In this document: positions 50,311-63,529 of the stretch, piece after piece
Layout of the letters: every line of letters starts with the position of its first letter
Numbering within the stretch: the first letter of the stretch is position 1
Assembly (NCBI GenBank): GCA_034670405.1
Contig: JAXDDX010000049.1
Span: 2,170,001 to 2,234,000 of the forward strand
Origin: Hoplostethus atlanticus
Taxonomy: Eukaryota; Chordata; Actinopteri; Trachichthyiformes; Trachichthyidae
DNA length: 64,000 nucleotides
Reading direction: 5' to 3'
Made by a program: the position numbers and the translations under genes
The notes under the pieces: model-generated
What the model was told of the DNA's origin: nothing
The model's database searches: none
Seen by the model: the letters and a program-made list of their open reading frames with translations, nothing else

Positions 50311-50342
50311 GGATTGGTATTTGACATGTCAAATACCAATCC
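50311..50342. repeat. Perfect 32-base palindrome with no spacer
   Basis: GGATTGGTATTTGACA (50311-50326) is followed at once by its reverse complement (50327-50342). The flanks 'gagg' and 'cctc' nearly extend it. The palindrome lies inside a coding-like segment (50157-50330), described in the findings. Confidence 0.95.
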
Positions 50343-50937
50343 TCTTCATCAGCCCCCCCACCCCCAACGCTAACTCCCCTCCACCCACCTGCCCCCCACA
50401 TGTATCAGGTTGGCCAGGTCTTTGCTATTTGGCCTCTGTGCTCCATTGAAGTTGCTGCTAGACTGCAGTACATATCTGTTTGTCTAACACGGATACTTGA
50501 CTTGAATGTATGGTATGTAAACTAATTTCACCTTCGAGTAAATATTTAGATGTCTCTCCACTGTTATTCTTTTCTCCTTTTTTTTTTTTCTCTGAGCTAA
50601 ATCCAACAGGTAGTGCAGCCTTAAATTGAATCACCCTGCAAGCCCAGGTTCGGAGAGGCAACTCTCTATGTGGGTTAATGGAAACTAATGATGTTTGGTC
50701 AGCCTTTAAGACTGAGTGAGATTGAAAAAAGATGAGGCCGGCCAGAGAGGGAGAAACCCCACTGTCTCTGGGCTTATTGGCCACCAGTAGCTGCCTTACC
50801 GACCCTGTACGGCTGTATTTATAGGGACTGTGTGGATGAGTCATTTGGCCAAGTGCCCACCCTTCGTCCGCCAGATTTACTGGTCCCGGGGGGACCTCCC
50901 CGGACTCGGGGCGGGCTGGTTGATTTACGATGCCCCC

Positions 50938-51096
50938 CCCCCCCCCCACCTCCACTTCCTACAGAGAAGAGCAGACAGACCCCCCCCCCAGCCCCCGCCC
51001 GATCCCTTTCCATGTCTCTTTTCTGCACTTCTCTCCTGTGTCTGCACTCGGCTACCTTGGCAGAAGTGTATGTAGAAGAAAGCCTCTCTGAAAGGC

Positions 51097-51141
<45 letters not shown>

Positions 51142-51142
51142 G
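50938..51142. repeat. Poly-C tracts and (CAGA)n microsatellite
   Basis: C runs lie at about 50934-50947 and 50981-50989. A CAGA tetranucleotide array of about 47 bases lies at 51096-51142. This low complexity is the source of the proline- and cysteine-rich reading frames here on both strands. Confidence 0.9.
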
Positions 51143-53658
51143 GCGGTGCTAGCCTTGCCATGACCTTGTGTAAGTGCTGCTGATCGGTGTGTCGTACTGA
51201 CCTGCCTTTGACTCGACAAGATGGAGTTTACCGACCAGTGAGGGTGCAGGCGGAGGAATTATATGAGGAGGAGGGGGGTGAGAAGGGAGGGAAGGAGGGG
51301 AGGGGGTAATAGGAAGCATAGCAGTAGCTGCAGTGGTGTGTGTAGCAGAAGCGGGAGGGAGAAGAGGCTATCTCTGAGTGGCAAAGGACAAGAACAGATG
51401 AAGAAGTGGCGCTGGGGTTCGTACAGTCAACAGCAACAGCCCGGCTTTTGCTCCCGACACCTCCAGCAGAGAGAGGGACAGTCTTCTTCTGCACCCCATG
51501 GATCTTAACTCCAACCCAGGTCTGTGTCTTAACATAACAGTGGTACATACTAACAGGTTTGCACTTTGTTTGGACTAAGTTCCATTACGATGATCATGAT
51601 TTTTCTCATTATTAGGACTCATGATTGCACTGTATATTGTTTCAACAACACTGTGTCGGTAGGTTTCAAACTGTTGACATGATCAAACAGTTTCTAATTC
51701 TCTCATCGTAAACTTAAGACACAAAACTACTTGCAGTTGCATTGTGTTGTACTCCCTGTTCTGGATGGCAAACGCTTTCTTTTCCATACGCTGTCTGTTT
51801 ATCATCTCAGCACATGGGTGTTTTTAAAGTTACGGCTCGTAGATAATGTTTATTGCAGCTGTGATGTCAGATGAGGAGTTTATGATGCTCGTGTTGCTGC
51901 CTTCCCTGCTGTGGTGATAATGCACTTTAGGCCCTTCAGTGTTTGGCTACTATTCATTATGCTGACATTTTCAAAGATGCTCTGTGAATAATGGAATTCC
52001 TTTTTTCTGATGTAATAATTTACTCTGCAGTAACCACAACAATAATATTTTTACAGAAAGGCTCAACTGAAGTAGAATATGTTTTAATTCATATATCACC
52101 TAAAATAGCACGCAACAAAATTACTCTGATATGAGTCATCAGTTCATTATAACATCATGATTAACTTGGAAATAGTCAACAATATCTATTGTTTTTCTAC
52201 TCATATTATTCATTACATTACACATTGTCATTGTTATGTGTAGAATATACTATAAGCTTCTAAGCACATTTGTAGTTCAGCCACTCAAACATGTGTGTTC
52301 TGAAATATACATTGCCATAGTATGTAGCTCTAAAACAATCATGCTTCATAAGAGAACATTCTCATACCTGGGACAAATTTCACTGAGCTTAGTGTCACAT
52401 GGACAGACGTTTCTTCACAGCGCTGTGCCAGCACTGGTTAAGGATCTAGCAGAATCAATTATCATTGTGGGATAACAAGGACAAATCCTCTGGGTTGTAT
52501 CTCTTAAACTCGTCGGGCGCTTCAGCCATGGCGCATTAATGGTTCCCTTTCAAAATAGTGTCGGGGGGAATTGCGAGTATTGTGAAAATGGATGAATAAC
52601 ATCTGCGAGATGTACGCCGTTGAGTTTTGAAAGATAAATGCAACAAACACAATTTGAAAATAGGTGCCCCTACTGTATATTACTATATTATAGGCTGGCT
52701 AGAGGAGCTCATTGGACCTATTAAGACCAACGACTAGCCACATGCAGCTCTTGCAGAACATTGTATCACAGAAGTGGAGAAGATCGTTGTGTTGGTTAAG
52801 TCCATGTCACTGGAGCATGCTGCTGCTAGAGTTAGACAATGTGCTAACACAACCCTGATTGGCAGTAGCCGTGTCAACAAAAGAATCAACGTTGGGTATG
52901 AGAGTCCAGCAAGATGCAGTTTGTAATTTTCAAAGGTGCCTTCATAAGTTGTAGAAGTCCCTATTTTTGATGCTAGGCTTCAAACTCTTCTAGCCTGTTT
53001 TTATTACTACGTCTATGATGTGGTTAGCTTGCTAAAATGGTTAAGTTTTTGTTGTAACAGCAGAGGGGGATGAAAAGAGCAGCACACAGGAAGCGGAAGG
53101 GGAGGAGCATTCCACCCAAAACTGGCGGAGGCCTTATCCCAACGGCCAACTTCCTGTAAGTCACACTACACTTAGCCTGGCTACTTCAGGCAGATAACAG
53201 GCTACTGAATTCACAGCTCCCAGCCGGCCTGTAAATCCATCCTGGTAAAAGATGTGCAGGAGTCTGAAGCAACAGAGGGAAGAGGTAGAGGATGGGAGAG
53301 GTATGAGATATGTGGAGAATTATTATTGGAGACAAGGAGGAAAGAAGCATATTATAGAAGAAGAGGAAGAAGGAAGTCGGAGGAGTTTTGGACTTTCCAC
53401 ATCTGTCTTTTTCCACCACAGGGGAACCTCACAGCCAAGACTGCACTGTGGAAGTAAGTGAGTGTGATGGAGGTCACGGGGTCAGCTGGGGCATTATTAA
53501 AGACCACTTCAGTCTCTTAATGTTTCCTGGCTAATGCAGTTTTGCTACCAAGGGCTGACATGAACACTGTCTAAATAGTACCAAACTCAGCAGCAGCAGC
53601 AGTATATGCTATAGGTATTTGATCCTAGTGAGTTGACCCACCACAGATTAGTTCAAGA

Positions 53659-53700
53659 ACACACACACACACACACACACATACACACACACACACACCA
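53659..53700. repeat. (CA)n microsatellite
   Basis: CA run with one 'cata' interruption, immediately left of the MITE at 53709. Confidence 0.9.
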
Positions 53701-53708
53701 CACAGTAA

Positions 53709-54272
53709 GGCTGCGTTCATACTGCAGGCAATTCTGAATTGTGGGTCATATCCAATTTTTTTTGGTGACTGCTGACCTATTTTAAAATGTAACCTGTATC
53801 TGATACCATGTGAACTGTAAGACATTTCAAAAACAATAAACATCTCATCCGTCATTGTGCCCATGCCTACTGTGGTCAAGCTAGCAGGATGGCGTATTTA
53901 TTGGATTCTGATGTATTTGCACTCATATCAGTGACGACTTCATCATCAGATGATACAGGGCAAGAAAGAACTATACCTCTTAGGTCTATCCCATGTAAAG
54001 CTCTACTGGTGTGACATAATGACAACCGTCTGAAGTTCATGACATAAGCTTGACTGATAACCATGGCAACGCTGAAAAAATCAGCATGCCTGAGAATCAG
54101 ATTTAGTTCCACATATCAGTGTGGCTCGGATCGGATTTGAAAAAATTCAACTCCATGCTACTTTTACACTGTTCACATTGATTTTAAATAATCACAATAA
54201 CCACTAATAATAATAATAAGTCACTTTTAATGGAAAAATTGAGACACTTTCAGCTGCAGTATGAACGTAGCC
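53709..54272. mobile_element. MITE with 19-bp terminal inverted repeats
   Basis: The left end GGCTGCGTTCATACTGCAG (53709-53727) and the right end CTGCAGTATGAACGTAGCC (54254-54272) are inverted repeats with one mismatch. The 564-bp element has no transposase. Flanking sequence shows no clear duplication ('cacagtaa' on the left, 'aaaaacac' on the right), so the superfamily (hAT or other) stays open. Open frames crossing it are chance. Confidence 0.7.
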
Positions 54273-57200
54273 AAAAACACAAGAGCCAACCTCATCGTCA
54301 GCATTTCACAGTGTCTCCACTTAGATCACCATCCATCTTTTTCTTTGTCCCGGCTTGTCCACGCTCTCCCTGCACTGCACCCCTCTCAGGCGGACAGTGC
54401 TTTGGCCAGCTTTGTCAGAGAAAACAACGAGGATGTGGAGCGGCAAGGCAGACAGAACTGCTGCAATGGCCAAACTAAAATACGCTTATCTTGCCGAAGC
54501 TGACGGTCTGGGTCCATTAGCTGTGCAAATAATTGGGCAGCAACACAACAGGCGTTTCTGTGGTGCATGCTTCTGAGTAATAGGCCGCACACACACACAC
54601 ATACATATGTATGCATCAAAAAATGCTGGCACAGACATACACAAGCATACTAACACACTAATACACTCAGTGACCAACAAAATGTTCCTTATTTGTGCGC
54701 CAAAACTCATGTCATTCATTTTCCACATAGCAGCCCATCAGTCAATAAGTAGTGAATATGGATGTAGTGGGAAACGTTCTCACAAGGTGATGATTGATGA
54801 ATGTCAGATTTATCTGTTCACTCTGTCACAATAATTTCAACCTTTGACAGCTCCTTCAATCTCCCAAAGCAATATTCCAAATTAAAATGGTGATTTATGC
54901 TTGCAGAGACACAGCCAGACATAATTCATTTCATGAGAAGGCCAAAGGTTTTGACTGACAGCATCTCGATAGCCCATGTGCCTTGACAAAAAAAAATCAA
55001 GCTTTTCCCATATCGTACTTTGATCAAAGTACCCTTCATTGGCAGTTTTCTTTCAAGCTCTCATCCGGGCAGAAGGAACTGGTTGCTATACTTCCATTAG
55101 TCAGAATTAATCAGAGGTCAGGTTTCTGCAGCCCTGTCTGAAAGGTTCAAAGGGCTTTCCAAAGGCCGGGCTGACTCAACCTACCAATTTTGGCTGTGGG
55201 GAGTGCAGGTGTGCGTCTGCCCTGGAGCCCTCATCTGTGCTGAAAGGTGGTATTAGAAGGTATTAGAGAGTAGAGCAACAGGTGCTTTTTTCAAGTCCAC
55301 TCCTTCGTTCAACGGGATGTTCACTTCCTTCTGTGCTCTAATCAGAATTGGCAAGGCGCAAACTATGATGACTAAATTATTTTTAAACATAGAGGCTAAT
55401 GATAATACGATTTTTTAATATACTACATTAAAGTGCTCCCCCTATGTTTATTTGTGTCTACTTTATATGTGTCTACTTCAATCCCTTGTGTGTTCAAAGC
55501 CTCCTCACATCTATACAGGCAGAGGGACACACACAGTGCATTTCCTGTGTGGGGTAGCCAAGGTAGATGTGGCACATGAGATTGTAAACAATAATAATAG
55601 AGCTGCTGGAGCCTCAGGAGCCTCCACTCTGTTCTATATGCAGACTGAGCCTCTTGAAAACCAAATTCCAAACTTACCATTTCCTTTTTTTTCAGAGCAA
55701 AAATGACATTCTCTAAGCCTTTTTTTGAAAAACATCCATGATTTCCCACAGACAATGGGTTCAACAGTGTGTGTGTGTGTGTCCCAGTATCTAAATCAAA
55801 GAACTTTTGGCAGTGTAGAATGAACCTCTATACAGGAGGATTTGTTTGGGCTGATGGAGTGCATACCAAGTATGAATCCCTGGCAGGTAGACCGTGAAGA
55901 TTTACAGTCTGGTGACAATGGGCGTACGATGCACTGGGGATCTGTCATAGTGAGATATGTTTACGTAACCATACAGATGCATACATACAGATGCACAAAC
56001 CACATGCACAGACATGGAATATATCACGCACGACACATACATGCATGCATGCACGCACAGAGCTGAACGTTCAAGAGCTCATCCTGTCTGGCACAGTAAA
56101 GCCCAAAAGGGAACAGGGTTGGTTGTCAGGACCCTCCATCTTTAACTCCAGTAGCCAATTTGGGTCTGGGTCTGTGTAAGTGTGTGTGTGTGTGTGATGG
56201 TGGAGGCGAGGTGGGTGGGTGGGGGTCAATTACTCCGGCAAGGTCATTGGTGACAAGACACAAATTAAACGCATCCTTATCCCTGGAACAAATTACAGCT
56301 AATGACCTCTCACTTCAGCGTCTAGGTGAGATTGAGTTTTATTTTATGTGTTCATTATATATTTATGTAATGGATGTATTTAGTTGAGGCGAGGCGAGTC
56401 TTTTCTATCCTGATTACCCATTTCATATAGGACCTGGTGCTGTACGTGAAAAACTGTATCTGGCATTGTGAGTAGTACATGGTGGCATTACGGTGTTGAG
56501 CAGGCGTCAGTTCTAGTGTCAGGTTGACCTTAGAGACATCTCCTTTAGGGCCAGTAGGTTCTACTCTCTTTCTTTGGGGAGAAGTGTGTGCTGCACTTTA
56601 CCAGAAATTTCCTGTGATATATAATAGGATCTGTGGGCGTCACTGATGTCATGTTTTAGCTTTGAGGTTCATCCAAATGCAAAAAATCCTTAAGACCATT
56701 GACAGCTTCATCGGCTACTGACGGGATTCAAAACTCATTAAAATGAAGTGTTGAGTTTTTGTGAGGGCCGGCAGCTGTTGTCACTTGAACACTTGCACGC
56801 AATGTTAGTCTGTGCCCTACAACGAAGCATGGGAGGGTTTCAGCTCATATTATTTGTGGAAATGTGTCATTTAACTTGAGATTCATTCAAGATTCATTCT
56901 AAACATAGTCTTTCCGATTATCACTCCAACTTATTATCTAACACATGTCCTGTAACTCATGTTATGTCCGAGCCTAAAGTTGAAATTGATTCCCCTTACA
57001 TAAAGGTGTATTTACAGCAGCCTTGGCAGAACACACGGCCATAGCTCTCTATTTAGTTGGCATGAAATCAGAACGGAGACACTTGGCTCTTTGACAGCCC
57101 GGTGACCTCCCTCAACGCACTGACCTATTGCTTCACCAACTGTCTGCATGGCTTCATCCACTCTGTTCACTCATACTATTCAACAGCTGCCTTTGACCAG

Positions 57201-58338
57201 TGTGGTTCACTGCCTATTAAGCCTGTGTGGGTACAGAGGAGTCAAATATTAAGGACACATAGAGAGATTGAATCACTAGTTTGTGCCAAGCAGAATTTAA
57301 AGAGTTTCAAAAAATAGAATGACAGAGATAATAAATGGTTAATATAATAAAACCTTTTTGGTAAAAGGTTAGATTCAATGTATTTCTTGTTGTATCAGTC
57401 AACTAGATAAATATTGTTACATCACATCACATTGGTTTTCTATTTCCCTGCATTGTTGTGGCACAGCTTCTGGCTGTACCATCCCAACTTCCCCTGCCAC
57501 GCTACCCAGGTAGTAGAGCTAGCATGTTTGCCTGTCAACACCAAGGAATGTGAGGTGTACCTGGCCATTGTTCTCCACTATCTGATGTCATATTTCCTAC
57601 CTCCCTATGGGGGCCCAGGAGGGACAAACAAGCCAAACAATCCTGGTCCCCTTTGACCTAACCTTTGCTATTCACTTTGTAACTCAGTCAGCATCAGATG
57701 GTAATGGATAGCGGTAGGGACTCTATGGAGTCTACGTTCTCTACGAGACAATGGCTCTAGGGGCTCAGGTGGAGGCTAATGTTGATGTGTCTCCAGTCCT
57801 GATTATGTCTAGTGACAGAAAATGACCACCAGGACTCTGGGAAGGGACCTGTATCCAACCTGATTGACTTAGCAAGCTATACCTTACTGGGGGGCAAGTG
57901 AAACAGGACACCCGGTATAGATACATGGGAAGATATAGCCGCAGAAACACAGGAGCTAAATCTACACCTGGTACACGGTTAGACTATCCATTTCAGCCGT
58001 TGCCCGTGGCATGGGAACTTTGCACATACCTTACTTGCTTGGAGTCTGCGTAACATGATAAATGTGCCAGTTGCAATGGCGGTTAAGCCCCTTTGGATAA
58101 GAACATCACTGAATGGCATACCTGCAGCTTGGCATTTCAGCCATTCATGTACGTGCACTAAAATAGCTCTCATGTCTTGGTATGGTTTTGATATAAACTA
58201 TAAATATAAACATCATCATATCAGGAGGTCAAACTAAGATTGTTACCAGTTGTCTCTTTTGCATTATCAAGCATCAGAAAACTGCAAACTGTTCAGGCAG
58301 ATCCCCTTATTGTTGGAGTCATTGCGTCAAAGGCATTG

Positions 58339-58344
<6 letters not shown>

Positions 58345-58372
<28 letters not shown>

Positions 58373-58376
58373 ACAG
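58345..58376. repeat. (CA)n microsatellite
   Basis: CA run preceded by (CT)n. Confidence 0.9.
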
Positions 58377-58504
58377 GGTTGGGGAGGCAGACAACAAAAC
58401 TAATAATTGTCGCATGTTCATAAAGTCATTTATGTTTTTCATCAGTCAGCAAAGTCGTCCATCTTCTTCCTCTCTGATAATTAGTCCTGTAAATCCCCTG
58501 CTTC

Positions 58505-58515
58505 CTCTCTCTCTC

Positions 58516-58560
<45 letters not shown>

Positions 58561-58562
58561 TT
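58505..58562. repeat. (CT)n microsatellite
   Basis: CT run with a single 'ccc' and a single 'ttt' interruption. Confidence 0.95.
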
Positions 58563-58674
58563 ACTCTACTTCATTCCTTTTCTCACCTGGCATTGCTCAT
58601 GCTGTAACATAAACAATACAGTCTAGTATTGAGGATTTGAATGTTAAGAATTCCTATGTATGTAGAATATAGTT

Positions 58675-58712
58675 AATAATAATAACAATAATAATAATAA
58701 TAATAATAATAA
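58675..58712. repeat. (AAT)n microsatellite
   Basis: AAT run with one AAC interruption. Confidence 0.9.
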
Positions 58713-58904
58713 TTGGTTCAATAAGTTCATAAGTTCAATAAGTTCATAGACTGGAACCTTATTGTCCATTTCTGCACACCGAAGCCTAGTGTTAATAACT
58801 TTCAATATAAGGAATCTCTAAGAATGAAGTCACAAAACAAAGAATCTAATGTGATAAGTTGTGAAAGTAAATCTGTAGTAGGTCAACTGTTATCCCAATA
58901 AACA

Positions 58905-59230
58905 ATACGTCAGGTTTATTTGTATAACCCTTAATCACTGTTACAGTCTCAAAGCACTTCACAAACTGCCACATTATGAATCAAAAAATGAAAACAACAC
59001 CCCCCCCCCCCCCCAACCCCAACCGTAGACCCTCAATGAGAACGAGGAAACACTCCCACAAAAAAAATGTAAGGAACTTTAGGGAAGGACCACACAGAGG
59101 ACGGTCAGGCATGCAATGGGTGCTGAGGATTAAATGTTGATAACAAAGTGGAATATAAACGAATGAACATGATAGGAACGAACATCCAGATCTGACACAG
59201 GGCAGCGATGGCAACTTGGTCACCATCGGA
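58905..59230. repeat. Dispersed teleost repeat ('ggtttatttgtat' family)
   Basis: The segment opens 'caggtttatttgtataaccc', then 'acagtctcaaagcacttcac', a poly-C run at 59000-59013, 'agaccctcaatgagaacgag', 'acactcccacaaaaaaaat' and 'cagcgatggcaacttggtca'. This order of phrases is a common interspersed repeat in percomorph fish. Its class is not certain, and no protein is encoded. Confidence 0.55.
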
Positions 59231-59308
59231 ATTGTCGTCTTCAAGGTTGCCTTTAAATCCAAGCCCTCAGACTGAGAGCTCTGCCTATTGTTCCCATTAC
59301 AGTGTAAA

Positions 59309-59310
<2 letters not shown>

Positions 59311-59342
<32 letters not shown>

Positions 59343-59399
59343 CCGCCTAACCTCTCCTACTCCCCAACCCCCTCTTCAATCCTCACCTCCCCTCCTTCC

Positions 59400-59424
<25 letters not shown>
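59311..59424. repeat. (GT)15 and (CT)n microsatellites
   Basis: A pure GT run lies at 59311-59340 and a CT run at about 59398-59425, separated by C-rich unique sequence. Confidence 0.95.
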
Positions 59425-59430
<6 letters not shown>

Positions 59431-60127
59431 CCTCTCAGCTGTGCTCACTCACTCATCTAAGCCGGGCCAGAGTAGCTCCAGAGTCACATACTCTTCACGT
59501 TAAGTGTCCCGGGACTTTGTAAACCGTTCAGGAAGCTTATTTTACTGGAATACCAGGGGTAGGAGTGTGGAGGGAGCATGGAGCTGGTCCATCAAGCGGT
59601 TCATCATTTACCACAGTGTGGATTATCAGATTTACTATCTTCACACTCAGGTAACAAGGCTAATGGTGTGTGTTGGTTGGCTTGTTTGAGCCTGCTGCTG
59701 GCTAAACTTACGTGTATTTCACTGGACGTGCACCGCCTTTCTCTTCAATGTGCTGAACTTACTGTAGGCTGACGTAACAGTTGTCCTTTGTAGCATTACA
59801 TGATATCAGGGTGGGGTGACACTCATGAATGAAATAGACTCTATTTGTCTGAGGGGGCATCATCACCGAACCTAAGACAACGAGAGAGAAATACTTTCCA
59901 CGGTGGTAAATAACCTGCGAATCTGATCTCAGCGAGTAACTTCCTGTACTGTTGGAGGTATTTATGATGTGTGGACTTCTGAGAAGTTCCCAGACTATCA
60001 TTAGACACAATATTGAATCTCAACTTGCCCCTGCTTGCTTGCAAACAAGAGTGCCCTTGCAGCCAGGAGAGAAGAGAGTGCACATTCACATGCACCGTGA
60101 TGCATTCATTCATGTCTGCACACACAC

Positions 60128-60130
60128 TCC

Positions 60131-60161
<31 letters not shown>
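60128..60161. repeat. (CA)n microsatellite
   Basis: CA run of about 30 bases. Confidence 0.9.
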
Positions 60162-60163
<2 letters not shown>

Positions 60164-63100
60164 GTAGAAACATGACACATGTTTTACTCATTTAAAGCTA
60201 AACAATGCTGAGCCAGTATCTGAATTGTCTGTTTTCCGGGTCAGTGGCGGCTGCTTCCTCCATACTTGGCAAGCTTCACAATCGAAGTCTGCAAGACATT
60301 TATGTTTCCAGAACACGTCTCCCACAGATTCTAGTCCAGTTTGAAATCTACAGAATCGCTTTTCATGCTTGCTGTTTCGTACCGCACTACACAAAATCAT
60401 TGACGTTGTTCTCTCTTTACTCTGTTATTGTGCCTTGGACTGTAGCATTCTGTCTACATACTGTAGAATGGAGGCATCCCATGTTGTTTAATAGGACATA
60501 CCAACTGTTAGTGCAGGAGTATGAGGTCAAAGTTGAGTGTATAGGGGTTCCAGGTATTTGTGAGCAATTACAGCACAGTGGGAGCCTTTGTTGTCTCCCA
60601 CCTGTTTGGAGCCATTAGTTAGAATTAGAGACTAGTCTGGGTCTGGCCACCTATTAAGGCCAATGGTCACAACTGGAATGAATGGCTGCTAGCTATGTGC
60701 ACTCAACCAAACTGGGGTGGCCACTATGGCATACACACAGAGAGTGTCAATAAGTAATGTAAAAACTTCATACATGCTACACATTTCAGCTTGATAATAA
60801 GCAGTGCTTTCTGAGGTCCAGTGCTCTACTGTATTGCATCTGAACTGAGGTCAGCAGCGTTTGAGCACACCTCCAGGTTTTCCACTTTTGCTGTGGATTC
60901 TGATATGCTGTGGCATGACGCAACAGTAGTCAACAAAATTGTCAAACAAAGTGTCAATAAATTAACTCTTGCCAAGAATATTACCCCCCCCCCCCAACTT
61001 CTTCAGTCCCTATTTGCCCAAAGTCTTCTCAACGTCATACAAGACTTGATCTGTGTGTCTACATTTGTCAACTCTTCCCTGAAGTACTCCATGCTTCTGT
61101 CAAGTTGACAAGACTTCGCCCCTGAGTTGAAAACTTTCCGAGCGCTGTGCCGAGGCGTGGTGAATCGGGGGAGTCGTGACTGCTGTCACGGTTGTCTCTT
61201 CAGGTACAGTGGTGGCGTTGTGAAGATCCTCGACTGTCTCTGGTGGTGAACTCCTGCCAGGATGGGTCTCATTTAAGACGCTGTGATCGATGGTTGCCTT
61301 GGAGACACAGCGCCGGCCTCGGCATGAGGAGCTGGAGAAGTGGGTGGTGGAGAATACTGTTGAGGAAGCAGCTTAGCCACACCTGAGGCCAGTAAAGATG
61401 AGTTATTCCTAAGTGACTAGAATCTCATTGAAGAAGTGTGTCACCCTTATCAATCATATATTGACTTGGCTTGGCTGTGAAAGTTGCAGATTGGGGATTG
61501 AAAAGCTAACATTTGTTCTTCACAAGCATGTGGGCTTTGGTTGCCTCCTTTGCTGTGATTGTGATTTGGGTCCAGTCATGGATTGACCTTTAGTTTTCTG
61601 GAGAGGTCAGGAGACAATGCTGTGGTATCTAGGAATGTCTGGAGTTTGTAACTGGGGCAAACAAGAGTCCCCAAACAATTGGCACTAGTACCCTAAACAA
61701 TCATTGAGGCATCTGGCCAAATAGAGGTTGTTTACAGGAAAACTTCAAGATAAATCATCTGTGCCAAGTCTGCAAAGTTTGCAACACTTTGCAAGGCTTG
61801 GATCAAACTGCTAGGCTATAGCACCGACTTCATATTCACATAACTGCCTATTCATTCATTTGTAGCTCCTGGCCTTAAGTGTATTCTTTATATAATAAGT
61901 GCTTTAGCCTCTTATTGAATTTCAAAAGGGACATTTGATCAAGACATTGAAGTTGAGTGTGGGAACAGGAAGCAAATTTTACATTATACTCATCATAATC
62001 CACCAGAGACATCCAATCAATTATTAATGCTGTATCTATTACCTATTATTAAGGTATATAAGTTTGAGTAACAGTACTAGTGTGCTTTGCCTTCAGCAAG
62101 TATGCTAATAATGAATAACAGTAGTAATGTGATCTGCCTTCAGCAAGTACTCTAATAATAAGTATGAGCAACAGTAGCTTACCTTCAGCAAGCTAATGAT
62201 CTGGGAATGGATGTGCAACATGCTGTTGCTCCTGATATTTGCTCTTGCTTCAACAGACCAGTGGCATGCAGATGTACTCTGTCACTATGTCTGCACCAGA
62301 GAGGGCACTAATAATACAGAAGGGTTATCCAGGGCTCCCACAAAGGACAAATGAAACGTGCAGCACTGCTGAGTTTTATTGTTTTAAATCTAAATATTTT
62401 TATAAAGCATGTTGAAATTAGTTTTTGAAAGTATGAAATATATATATGGGAACAGTAGATGAATGGTGATATTAGAACAAACCTTCCTCTCTCTGAGTCC
62501 TTTGTAATGACTCATATATACTGTACCTCACTCCCAGGTTTTATCCAGGAAGCTATCCACGTGCTAAGTAAGTTTGACATCTGACCCTACTTTATAAACC
62601 ACGTGGCCAACTTAGCCACTGTGGAAGAAAATGAAGCATCAACAGGAAACGGCAGGAGGAACAGGACTGTGTGTTGTAACAGCCATGGTATGCTGTGTAA
62701 TCCTGCCGCACACTCGTTTAACAGCTTCACAACCGCTCTTTCAAAAAGGCAGAGCTGTTTTCTGTGGATGAGATGGAAACAGAGACACTAGGGCTGTGAG
62801 ATTTTAAATGTGGACAAAACCACTCACGGGGAATCACAGAACGTTTCCATGACAATCCATGCAAATATTGCGATCAGGCAGGGGACGCCTGCGACTGAGA
62901 AACATTTCCATACCAGATTGGCCCGGGCCAGCTTCCACACACACTCATACTATATCAATAAAGGGCCTGACTCTGCCATCTCTCTCTCTCTCTCTATACA
63001 GTGGGGATGATGCTTCAACTTTACAGAACCCTTGATGTGATAGCTAGAAGGTCCACAGCTTCAGACTCAGGGCTGAGTAATAGGAAACGTCCACTAAAAG

Positions 63101-63434
63101 CATCCAGTGATTCAGGGCATCCCTGGGGGAACTTCTCCTGGACAAGACCTGTCAGGAATGCATGGCACCACTGATGTGTCTGTGTGTGTGTTCATGCGTG
63201 GGTGTGTGGGTATTTGTGTGTGTTTATGTGCGTGTTGGGATATTTTCTCATCAGATATTTAGTTAAACACATACAAACATTACAAACTACCTGTTTAACA
63301 AGGTACATTTTCCCAAGCATAGCCTAATAAATCAATCACCTAAAAAGTCCGCACCTGCCATGGCTTGGTAAATTGAGAAGTGACTTGCAGCTAAACAGAG
63401 AGAAAAGGTTTCCTCAGCAGACGAATACCCCCCT

Positions 63435-63512
63435 CTCCCTCTCTCTCTCCTCTCCCTCTCTCTCTCCCTGTCCCCCTCTCCGTCTCGGTGTCTCTCTCTC
63501 TCTCTCTCCCTG
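63435..63512. repeat. CT-rich low-complexity tract
   Basis: Imperfect (CT)n/(CCT)n DNA just upstream of the CpG-rich segment. Arg/Glu-rich and Ser/Leu-rich reading frames here are artefacts of the repeat. Confidence 0.9.
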
Positions 63513-63529
63513 CACACCACTCCATGATG

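Noticed and set aside
49895-50955. Two minus-strand open frames of 168 and 165 codons
   Set aside because: One opens through G-rich low-complexity DNA and is antisense to the coding-like segment at 50157-50330. The other crosses poly-purine and poly-C DNA. Neither has a domain signature.
60205-60618. 137-codon plus-strand open frame
   Set aside because: Cysteine-rich and hydrophobic without a known motif, no splice or promoter context, and no repeat protein similarity that I recognise.
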